Below, one piece after another: positions 18,300-24,455 of a DNA stretch of 55,739 nt. The translations under genes were made by a program, and so were the position numbers. Source of the stretch: Rathayibacter_A sp036510655 (GTDB lineage Bacteria; Actinomycetota; Actinomycetes; Actinomycetales; Microbacteriaceae); the NCBI GenBank assembly GCA_036510655.1, contig DATCDQ010000087.1, positions 1 through 55,739 on the forward strand, in the 5' to 3' direction. The notes below the pieces were generated by a model, which saw only the letters and a program-made list of their open reading frames with translations, did not search any database and was not told where the DNA came from. The first letter of the stretch is position 1. Each line of letters opens with the position of its first letter.

Positions 18300-19865
18300 G
18301 TGGATGCACGCGGTGCTGTGCCGCCTCGTGCCCTCCTCGATGTCAGGGTGACCGGGGGTGTCGTCCGCGGAGTCGCCGAACGCGGCATTCACGCGTGGCG
18401 CGGCATCCCATACGCGGCACCGCCGCTCGGTCGCTTGCGATTCCGCGCACCGAAAGCGGTCGTTCCGTGGCACGGTGTGCGCGACGCGAGCGCCTTCGGT
18501 GACGTGGCCCCGCAACTGTACAAGGGCCAGTTCCGCGGAGTCGGACCGTTAACTCCTGCGAGCGAGGATTGTCTGTCGATCAACGTTCTGGCGGCGGCAG
18601 ACGTGCTGATTCCGCATCGTGGCCTGCCGGTCATGGTGTACATCCACGGTGGCGGCTACAGCGTTGGTTCCTCGCAGGACTTCACCGGGCAGGGCAACAG
18701 TTTCGTACGTAGTCGGCGCGTGGTGTACGTCAGTTTCAACTATCGTTTGGGCGCCTTCGGGTATTTACACTTCACACGGTATTCCAGTCGCAAGCGACCG
18801 ATTGACGGAAACCTCGGCCTCAGAGACCAGGTGGCGGCGCTGCGCTGGGTGCGCACGAACATCCGGGCCTTCGGCGGCGACCCGCACAACGTCACCGTGT
18901 TCGGGCAGTCTGCGGGCGGCAACGCGGTGACCACGCTGATGGCGACGCCATCCGCCCGCGGACTGTTCTCGCGCGCCATCGCGCAGAGTCCGCCACCCAA
19001 CGCGGTGTACACGCAGGAGCGCGCCGACAAGTGGGCGGGGGACTTCATCCCGGCCTTGCGCGGTGTCATGCTGCACGATGGCCAACCGCTGCCGGATGCC
19101 GCCTCGCCCGTCAACGTGCTCCTGGCCGCAACCGCTCTGCAACTCAACAACGCGTCGCTGATCCTTCAGCTGAGCAGTCCGGATGCCGACCCCGGCACGT
19201 TCTGCCTCGCGCCGGTCATCGACGGGAATGTGATTCCGGAACGTCCCTTGGACGCCTTTCGCAACGGTCGCGCCCACCGCGTCCCACTCATCATCGGCAC
19301 GAACGAGCGGGAGGGCTCGATCTTCCGAGGGCGCGTGGACATCCTGCCACGCTCACCGGCCCGCATCCGCACCATCTTCGAGCGGGCGCCCCGCTCGTCC
19401 CGTACCCGAATGCACGACGCCTATCCTGGACTCCCGGGTGGTCACGCCGCAACGGATTTCGGCGGCGATTACGCGTTCTGGTATCCCAGCGTGGTCGTTG
19501 CCGACCGCCACGCGCTGGTGGCACCGGTCCACGTTTACCGTTTCGACGTTGCGCCACGGCTGCTGCATGCGCTCGGAATTGACGCGACCCACGGGATCGA
19601 ATTGTTCACCCTATTCGGTGAAACGGACGGCACGCTCGCACGTACGATGAGCGCGCTCGGTGGTCGCGACGCCTATATCGGTGCCGGTGAGCGGATGCGC
19701 ACGTACTGGCTCGATTTCGTCTGCACAGGGACCTTTGCCGAATCGTGGCCGGCGTACACCGCTGACGCACGTCGCACACTCATCCTCGACGAGAAGGATC
19801 GCGTCGAGCGCGATCCGCAGCGTGCACGCCGCCTCGCATGGACGTCATTCCTGCCAGACATGTGA
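18300..19865 (+). CDS. Type-B carboxylesterase/lipase family protein
   Basis: A 521-residue alpha/beta hydrolase of the carboxylesterase B family (PnbA-like). The oxyanion-hole motif MVYIHGGGYSVGS, the nucleophile elbow FGQSAGGNAV, the acidic residue region IIGTNEREGS and the catalytic His in DATHGIELFTLFGE are all visible in the correct order, so it should be catalytically competent. There is no signal peptide, so it is probably cytoplasmic. The frame is open from 18051, but that part overlaps the divergent PRTase gene. GTG 18300, 7 nt after TAGCAT, is preferred over ATG 18291. The natural ester substrate is unknown. Confidence 0.9.
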   Translation: MDARGAVPPRALLDVRVTGGVVRGVAERGIHAWRGIPYAAPPLGRLRFRAPKAVVPWHGVRDASAFGDVAPQLYKGQFRGVGPLTPASEDCLSINVLAAADVLIPHRGLPVMVYIHGGGYSVGSSQDFTGQGNSFVRSRRVVYVSFNYRLGAFGYLHFTRYSSRKRPIDGNLGLRDQVAALRWVRTNIRAFGGDPHNVTVFGQSAGGNAVTTLMATPSARGLFSRAIAQSPPPNAVYTQERADKWAGDFIPALRGVMLHDGQPLPDAASPVNVLLAATALQLNNASLILQLSSPDADPGTFCLAPVIDGNVIPERPLDAFRNGRAHRVPLIIGTNEREGSIFRGRVDILPRSPARIRTIFERAPRSSRTRMHDAYPGLPGGHAATDFGGDYAFWYPSVVVADRHALVAPVHVYRFDVAPRLLHALGIDATHGIELFTLFGETDGTLARTMSALGGRDAYIGAGERMRTYWLDFVCTGTFAESWPAYTADARRTLILDEKDRVERDPQRARRLAWTSFLPDM

Positions 19866-19925
19866 CACCCGACCCGTGACAGGCGAGCTGTGACAGGCGA
19901 ATTGTGACTTCCTCAGTGCAGCGCG

Positions 19926-20699
19926 CTAGAAAACGGTCGTGTTCGGATCGACCGGCTGAAGCGCCGGAATCTTGGCACTCCTGCCATCGCCGCTCGATCT
20001 GCGTGTCAGCCGTCGGCCGATCCACGGCAGAACGTATTGCCGGTAGTACGCAGCGGAGTTGCGCGACTTTTCACCGCCGGATGCCGCGGCCACCTCGGCA
20101 ACACCCCATTCCGGCGGAACGGGGATGCTCAGCGTCGTCAGAACGTTGCTTGCGACGCGCGCATGCCCGAGAGCGTTCAGGTGAAGTTTGTCCGCCGACC
20201 AGTACCGGATGTCTTCGAGTCCGACATCCGCCCAGTTGTCGACGAACGTCACCGAATCGCGTGGGTAGTGCGCGCGCACGGCTACGGCGAGTTGTTCGCC
20301 TCGTTTGCGCAAGAGAGAACCCAGCGGTAGATTGCGGGACGGGTTCGCCCCACTCAGCAACAAAACGTGGATGCCCGCATCCACCGCCACGCTCACCGCG
20401 TCGTTGAGTTGGGCGGCGATACTCTCGATCGACACGCGAGGGCGCATAATATCGTTGCCACCACCGTTCAGGCTGAGCAGTTCAGGCTTCAGCGCAACTG
20501 CCGGCTGCAGTTGTTCTGCGATCAGCGGACCGAGCTTGCGACCGCGGATGGCGAGATTCGCATAGGTCACTGGCTGCGGCGAGGCCGCGGCCAGACCCAG
20601 GGCCACGAAGTCTGCCCATCCGCGCAGACGACCGTCCGCTAGCTCGTCACCGACACCCTCCGTGGAGCTGTCACCGATCGCCACGTAGCTGGAAAACAT
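19926..20699 (-). CDS. SGNH/GDSL-family hydrolase
   Basis: A 257-residue esterase/lipase-like protein with the SGNH blocks in order: block I GDSSTEG with the nucleophile at Ser11, block II Gly in the NLAIRG region, block III GGGNDI with the oxyanion Asn, and block V DKLHLNALGH with the catalytic Asp and His. No signal peptide is evident. The C-terminal ~50 residues are basic and outside the fold. ATG 20699 gives block I at its usual place, and a TAGCGT box 7 nt upstream suggests a leaderless mRNA. It is convergent with the carboxylesterase. Substrate unknown. Confidence 0.9.
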   Translation of the reverse strand: MFSSYVAIGDSSTEGVGDELADGRLRGWADFVALGLAAASPQPVTYANLAIRGRKLGPLIAEQLQPAVALKPELLSLNGGGNDIMRPRVSIESIAAQLNDAVSVAVDAGIHVLLLSGANPSRNLPLGSLLRKRGEQLAVAVRAHYPRDSVTFVDNWADVGLEDIRYWSADKLHLNALGHARVASNVLTTLSIPVPPEWGVAEVAAASGGEKSRNSAAYYRQYVLPWIGRRLTRRSSGDGRSAKIPALQPVDPNTTVF

Positions 20700-20706
20700 G
20701 CAGTTC

Positions 20707-20712
20707 ACGCTA
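20707..20712 (-). promoter_or_regulatory. -10 box of the SGNH hydrolase gene
   Basis: On the minus strand TAGCGT is 7 nt from the ATG at 20699, with no ribosome-binding site between. Confidence 0.4.
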
Positions 20713-20790
20713 CTCCAGGCCGGTGTGCATCCCGCGCACGGCGTTCCGACGCACGGCGAGTGTTGACCTGGTTGACCGTTCGCCGCCTCG

Positions 20791-20796
20791 TAAGCT
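20791..20796 (+). promoter_or_regulatory. -10 box of the 100-residue gene
   Basis: TAAGCT is 6 nt before the GTG at 20803. The intervening GGAGAG could alternatively act as a ribosome-binding site at very short spacing. Two TTGACC copies lie at 20763 and 20772, but neither is at the ideal -35 distance. Confidence 0.4.
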
Positions 20797-20802
20797 GGAG
20801 AG

Positions 20803-21105
20803 GTGAAATTACGCGGCACGATCCGGTCAATCGACTCGCTCTCGAACGAGGGTTCCGGCCTGACGGCGTCGCGGGCGCGGCCGGCCGCGGTCGCCTCTGT
20901 GCCAGCCGAATTCGAGCTCACGGATGTCATGACGATCTCCGCGAAGCCGGGCGAGCCAGTCACCCTGTCGGCGTCGGCGCGAAGTCGAGACACCCGAGAT
21001 CTCGATGCGGCCGGCACCACGTACGGCGAAGCGTTGGCTGCCCTGAAGTCGCTGGTTCCGGATGCCTGGCGGCTCCAGCACATCATCGTCGTCGACGACG
21101 ACTAA
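20803..21105 (+). CDS. Conserved-looking 100-residue protein of unknown function
   Basis: A soluble 100-residue product, MKLRGTIRSIDSL at the start and a final IIVVDDD. The middle includes a PAEFELTDVMTISAKPGEPV segment and a predicted C-terminal alpha/beta element with YGEALAALKSLVPDAWRLQHI. I do not recognise the family. The codon pattern is like that of the neighbours. Its stop abuts, tail to tail, the stop of the gene on the other strand at 21106, leaving no intergenic space. Confidence 0.7.
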   Translation: MKLRGTIRSIDSLSNEGSGLTASRARPAAVASVPAEFELTDVMTISAKPGEPVTLSASARSRDTRDLDAAGTTYGEALAALKSLVPDAWRLQHIIVVDDD

Positions 21106-21363
21106 TCATGGCACCTGCGGGTCGTCCGGCGTATTCGGCTGGTCGGCGGTGCTGTCGTCATCCGGCCAGTGGCGGGCGATCAGCTTCGGTGCGAGCCAGA
21201 ACAGGGCAATCGTGCCGATCACTGCGCGCACGAACGTGAACAGCAGCACCCACCAGCCGACGCTGCGACCAGCAAGCAGAAACCCGACCCCGATCAGCGC
21301 GAGTGCGACATCAGCGGCGTAGGGAATCCGTAGCCAGAACAACAACCGCTTTGTCGGGTCCAT
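21106..21363 (-). CDS. Small two-to-three-helix membrane protein, unknown
   Basis: An 85-residue protein with hydrophobic helices at about residues 13-31 and 34-59 and an acidic, proline-rich tail (WPDDDSTADQPNTPDD). The N-terminus MDPTKRLLFWLRIPYA is positively charged, so the first helix probably inserts with its N-terminus in the cytoplasm. It lies 22 bp after the 127-residue gene on the same strand and probably shares its transcript. Function not recognised. Confidence 0.65.
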   Translation of the reverse strand: MDPTKRLLFWLRIPYAADVALALIGVGFLLAGRSVGWWVLLFTFVRAVIGTIALFWLAPKLIARHWPDDDSTADQPNTPDDPQVP

Positions 21364-21385
21364 CCGTGACGCCGGTGCTCAGCAG

Positions 21386-21769
21386 TCAGGAATCGTCTGT
21401 GCCGCGCTCGGCGGGATTACCTGCCTCGGCACTGTCTTCATCAGCGATGGAGGCGAGGACCAACCGCCAGCTCGGAACGGATGCCTGTTCGAACGGCCCA
21501 CGGCCGTCCGTCATGTATGCGAGCTCATCGAAGGCAACCAGCCAGCGCGCCGCGCCACCGAGGTTGAGGCCCGGGTACGCGATCAACTCGCTGTCTCCCG
21601 GTGCGATGATGACGCCAGACGGTTCGCCATCCCACGCGTCGCGACCGCCGGCATCCGCTTTGATGAACACGCGAGCGCCGATTCCGACGGCCGGTTCGGC
21701 CGGAGTGCGGCGCACGCGTGGCGGGTGCGCGACATCGCCGGTCTCGCGATGGTTGCGGCGTCCGAACAT
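21386..21769 (-). CDS. 127-residue protein of unknown function
   Basis: A soluble protein starting MFGRRNHRETGD. A central beta-rich block (about residues 28-90) includes GARVFIKADAGG, SGVIIAPG and RWLVAFDELAYMTDGRGPF, which suggests a small SH3-like barrel. The C-terminus is acidic and disordered. I do not recognise a named family. ATG 21769 sits 6 nt after TAGCCT on the same strand, a leaderless pattern. It is divergent from the lipoprotein gene and followed by the small membrane protein gene. Confidence 0.65.
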   Translation of the reverse strand: MFGRRNHRETGDVAHPPRVRRTPAEPAVGIGARVFIKADAGGRDAWDGEPSGVIIAPGDSELIAYPGLNLGGAARWLVAFDELAYMTDGRGPFEQASVPSWRLVLASIADEDSAEAGNPAERGTDDS

Positions 21770-21775
21770 GGTTTC

Positions 21776-21781
21776 AGGCTA
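21776..21781 (-). promoter_or_regulatory. -10 box of the 127-residue gene
   Basis: On the minus strand TAGCCT lies 6 nt before the ATG at 21769, without a ribosome-binding site. Confidence 0.45.
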
Positions 21782-21914
21782 CAACGATCGCAGCGAATCG
21801 CGGGGCGCGGTCAGTGTGCGAAGGCAAGGAACCGGTGAACGAACGCAATCGCCATATGTCGGCTGCCGACGTGCTCACGTTCGTAGAGGTCGGACGTTGA
21901 TCTCAGCACGCTGG

Positions 21915-21920
21915 TACGGT
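21915..21920 (+). promoter_or_regulatory. -10 box of the lipoprotein gene
   Basis: TACGGT lies 6 nt before the GTG at 21927, again with no ribosome-binding site. Confidence 0.4.
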
Positions 21921-21926
21921 CATCCA

Positions 21927-22454
21927 GTGAGTAGATCGATCGCCGCGTGCACAGCCCTCGTTGTCGTCTTGCTTCTTACGCTCAGCGGATGCGCGCTTTC
22001 GCCAATCAGGAGAGCACTATGCACCCAGGCGGTTGTTGCGTCGGTCGCGGCCGCGAAGACTATGGATACGAAGACCGGCGTATTCGATACGAAGTTACAC
22101 GCAGCACTCAAGGGCGGTGGTCAGGCAGCTGACTTCGAGGATGTCTCGACGGCAGCCGCGGCTGCGGCCCGCGCCGAGACGGAACTGGCGGGTGACTACT
22201 CCGCGGCTGCGGCGGTCGCGTCGAAGCAGGACTATGCGGATGCCGCGCGTGCAGCGCAAAGTGAACTCAGTCGCCGCGTTGCGCTCCTCAAGAAGCTGGC
22301 GAAGTCCTCGCGCGCATTCTCGTCCGGAACCGGCAGCTCAGATACGCTCACCACCGACGCGACCAACGCGCTTCGGGCGGCAATCGGGGTGATCGCTTCA
22401 ATACGGGTCGTCAACGACGCGCTTCAAGCGCACAAGAACGCGGTTTGCAAATAG
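21927..22454 (+). CDS. Putative lipoprotein, helical, unknown function
   Basis: A 175-residue precursor with a type II signal peptide: a short basic start, a hydrophobic stretch (AALVVVLLL-type) and the lipobox LSGC around residues 19-22, so it should be lipidated by Lgt (7922) and anchored outside the membrane. The mature part is alanine-rich and predicted helical, with two further cysteines (one shortly after the lipobox, one near the C-terminal CK). No catalytic motif is visible. The GTG at 21927 gives a normal signal peptide. The much longer open frame upstream (from 21303) overlaps other genes and has no homology-like content. Confidence 0.78.
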   Translation: MSRSIAACTALVVVLLLTLSGCALSPIRRALCTQAVVASVAAAKTMDTKTGVFDTKLHAALKGGGQAADFEDVSTAAAAAARAETELAGDYSAAAAVASKQDYADAARAAQSELSRRVALLKKLAKSSRAFSSGTGSSDTLTTDATNALRAAIGVIASIRVVNDALQAHKNAVCK

Positions 22455-22609
22455 GGCACGTGTACAGTTCGGCGTCGACCCGCATCACGCTCCCCACAAC
22501 TGGGGTCGGGCCTGGATCGAACTTCGGCCATTTTGCCCGATTTGGTCAGCGGTGAGTAGGGACCAGCACAGCACGCAATCTTCCGCGCGTCACCAAGAGA
22601 GAGCACGCG

Positions 22610-22891
22610 ATGACCGTCAAACGCATCCACGCAGTCGCGGCCATCGGCACGCTAGCACTACCCGGCATTGGTTTCACGGCGCGGCTACTCCACGCCAGGA
22701 GCGCCCACGCCGAGGAGCTCGCATGCGTCGTCACCTGCAGAGAAGCCCCCGAGCCGGCGGACTCGAAAGCAGCCTGGGTGTCAGACCACGGCTCAACCAC
22801 CCCGCGCTATTGGGCGGGCTCCTTCAACATGCCTACTACGCCGGGTGACACATACTCCTGGGTATCGAAGAACGACACGTTCCCGAATTGA
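22610..22891 (+). CDS. Possible small secreted protein
   Basis: A 93-residue open frame with ATG 22610 preceded by a purine-rich AGAGAGAG. The first ~35 residues (basic MTVKRIH, then an Ala/Gly/Leu-rich stretch, then SAHAEE) could be a signal peptide with cleavage after AHA. The rest has a CVVTC pair and several tryptophans. No family is recognised, and codon use is only weakly coding-like. It may be a real short gene, or chance, in a gene-poor stretch. Confidence 0.38.
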   Translation: MTVKRIHAVAAIGTLALPGIGFTARLLHARSAHAEELACVVTCREAPEPADSKAAWVSDHGSTTPRYWAGSFNMPTTPGDTYSWVSKNDTFPN

Positions 22892-23201
22892 CCGTCGCCC
22901 GCCCGCGATTAGCCGCAGTATCGCCCCTCGCTTCGAAGCGTCGCACAGTCCCAGTGCAACGTGCGGGACGCAGGGTGCGGGGCGCCTACTCGCAGAATAA
23001 GTCCGCAGATGCAAATCCGGTTTACTCAAGTATCCGCCGCGCTGACCATAACTGACACCCGTGCCCTTGCTCACTGTGCGCAAAACGCTCGATTCGCCGT
23101 GGCGATCCAGCGTTTTGCGCACTATGAATGCGAGGGGCGCGGACGCGGACGGCTGAGGGAGGGCGCGAGCCTGCTCGATTGCTATACCTCGGGATTCGTT
23201 G
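22892..23201. other. Gene-free stretch upstream of tRNA-Leu
   Basis: About 310 bp with no convincing open frame. The only structure I see is the 14-bp-arm palindrome at 23076-23122. The remainder looks like ordinary GC-rich spacer. Confidence 0.6.
23076..23122. repeat. Long palindrome (14 bp perfect arms)
   Basis: Arms GTGCGCAAAACGCT (23076-23089) and its exact complement (23109-23122) flank a 19 nt loop that itself contains a TCGCC/GGCGA stem. It lies ~80 nt past the 3' end of tRNA-Leu. No U-run follows, so it is not a classical terminator. It may be a dispersed repeat. Confidence 0.6.
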
Positions 23202-23284
23202 TGCCGGTGGTGGGACTCGAACCCACACGTCCTTTCGAACAAAGCATTTTGAGTGCTCCGCGTCTGCCATTCCGCCACACCGGC
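23202..23284 (-). tRNA. tRNA-Leu (anticodon CAA)
   Basis: The minus-strand sequence folds as a class II tRNA: acceptor GCCGGTG/CACCGGC with discriminator A at 23202, a D-arm, a 7-nt anticodon loop CTCAAAA with anticodon CAA (positions 23249-23251), a long variable arm GTTC-GAAA-GGAC, and a T-arm GTGGG-TTCGAGT-CCCAC. It reads UUG leucine codons. CCA is not encoded. It is transcribed divergently from pdtaR. Confidence 0.95.
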
Positions 23285-23310
23285 GCACAACAACGACACC
23301 CAGAATACCG

Positions 23311-23316
23311 TAGGCT
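23311..23316 (+). promoter_or_regulatory. -10 box of pdtaR
   Basis: TAGGCT lies 7 nt before the GTG at 23324. There is no ribosome-binding site, and only 39 bp separate the tRNA 5' end from this start. Confidence 0.5.
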
Positions 23317-23323
23317 TTCACCC

Positions 23324-23932
23324 GTGAGTGACCACGAAACAACCCCCGTAGCGCCGCGTCGCGTCGTTGTCGCGGAAGACGAATCCCTAATCCGCCTCGA
23401 CATCGTCGAAATCCTTCGGGACAACGGCTTCGAAGTCGTCGGCGAAGCCGGTGACGGGGAGACCGCCGTCGCACTGGCAACAGAGCTCCGCCCTGACCTG
23501 GTCATCATGGATGTCAAGATGCCCCAGCTCGACGGCATCTCAGCGGCCGAACGTCTGTCGAAGGCGCACATCGCTCCCGTCGTATTGCTGACCGCATTCA
23601 GCCAGAAGGAGCTTGTCGAGCGCGCCAGCGAAGCCGGTGCCTTGGCATATGTTGTCAAGCCATTCACGCCGAACGACCTGCTGCCTGCGATCGAGATCGC
23701 GCTCGCGCGGTATGCACAGATCATCGCGCTTGAAGCGGAGGTCGGCGACCTGGTCGAACGTTTCGAGACGCGCAAACTCGTCGACCGGGCCAAGGGCCTC
23801 CTGAACGAGAAGATGGGTCTGACCGAGCCGGAGGCGTTCCGCTGGATTCAGAAGGCATCCATGGATCGTCGGCTGACAATGCACGATGTCGCGCAGGCGA
23901 TCATCGAGCAACTCGCTGTCAAGAAGGCGTAA
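23324..23932 (+). CDS. pdtaR: ANTAR-domain response regulator, PdtaR-like
   Basis: A 202-residue two-component regulator. Residues 12-130 form a receiver domain with the acidic pocket AEDE, phospho-acceptor Asp63 in LVIMDVKMPQLDG, the LLTAF threonine and the KPF lysine. Residues ~140-198 are an ANTAR RNA-binding domain (DRAKGLLNEKMGLTEPEAFRWIQ). It is the counterpart of mycobacterial PdtaR (Rv1626), which works with the kinase PdtaS and binds hairpins in target mRNAs to relieve termination. The kinase gene is not nearby. The GTG at 23324 fits the domain start. The open frame further upstream runs through the tRNA and is not real. Confidence 0.93.
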   Translation: MSDHETTPVAPRRVVVAEDESLIRLDIVEILRDNGFEVVGEAGDGETAVALATELRPDLVIMDVKMPQLDGISAAERLSKAHIAPVVLLTAFSQKELVERASEAGALAYVVKPFTPNDLLPAIEIALARYAQIIALEAEVGDLVERFETRKLVDRAKGLLNEKMGLTEPEAFRWIQKASMDRRLTMHDVAQAIIEQLAVKKA

Positions 23933-23955
23933 CCGGCCGCTCTTGCCGCACGCGC

Positions 23956-24366
23956 CTACTGCCGGCGATCCTTGATCAGGTTCGTGATCCGTAGCGTCGA
24001 GCAACGGCGCCCGCGCTCATCCGTCACGACGATTTCGTGGCTGGTGAGTGTGCGGCCCAGGTGAATGGGCGTGCACACACCCGTCACGACCCCGGATGTC
24101 GCGCTGCCGGTATGCGTCGCGTTGATTTCGATTCCGACCACAGAACGATCCGGCCCAGCGTGAAGGGCTGCAGCAAGAGAGCCGAGCGACTCTGCAAGCA
24201 CGGCATACGCACCGCCGTGCAACAGGTTCATCGGCTGCGTGTTGCCCTCGACCGGCATCGTGCCGACCGTGCGTTCAACCGTGAACTCGAGCAATGTGAT
24301 GCCCATCTTGTCGGCAAGCGACCCGAGTCCGTGCTCGTTGACGTACGCCAGCACGTCCAGACTCAT
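23956..24366 (-). CDS. Hotdog-fold thioesterase (PaaI/MenI type)
   Basis: A 136-residue single hotdog domain. The motif QPMNLLHGGAYAVLAESLGS (residues ~52-71) is typical of acyl-CoA thioesterases of the PaaI/YdiI group, where the HGG turn and the downstream Glu are catalytic. VGIEINATHTGSATSG and GRTLTSHEIVVTDERG follow as expected. The physiological acyl-CoA is unclear: 1,4-dihydroxynaphthoyl-CoA, phenylacetate-type or a housekeeping substrate are all possible. ATG 24366 follows AGGAG at a good distance. It is divergent from polA and convergent with pdtaR. Confidence 0.88.
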   Translation of the reverse strand: MSLDVLAYVNEHGLGSLADKMGITLLEFTVERTVGTMPVEGNTQPMNLLHGGAYAVLAESLGSLAAALHAGPDRSVVGIEINATHTGSATSGVVTGVCTPIHLGRTLTSHEIVVTDERGRRCSTLRITNLIKDRRQ

Positions 24367-24442
24367 GGCCGTTTCTCCTGCCCTCGTTCGGTGAGCGACA
24401 ATCCGGGCGACACTGCCGGATGCCGGTGTCCGAGGCGCCTTG

Positions 24443-24448
24443 TAGGCT
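24443..24448 (+). promoter_or_regulatory. -10 box of polA
   Basis: TAGGCT lies 7 nt before the GTG at 24456, with no ribosome-binding site. Confidence 0.5.
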
Positions 24449-24455
24449 GGCACAC

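Noticed and set aside
21303..21926. Long + strand extension before the lipoprotein signal peptide
   Set aside because: It runs antisense to two small genes and would bury the signal peptide in the middle of a protein.
22961..23323. Upstream extension of the pdtaR frame
   Set aside because: It crosses a complete tRNA-Leu gene on the other strand, and the receiver domain starts just after GTG 23324.
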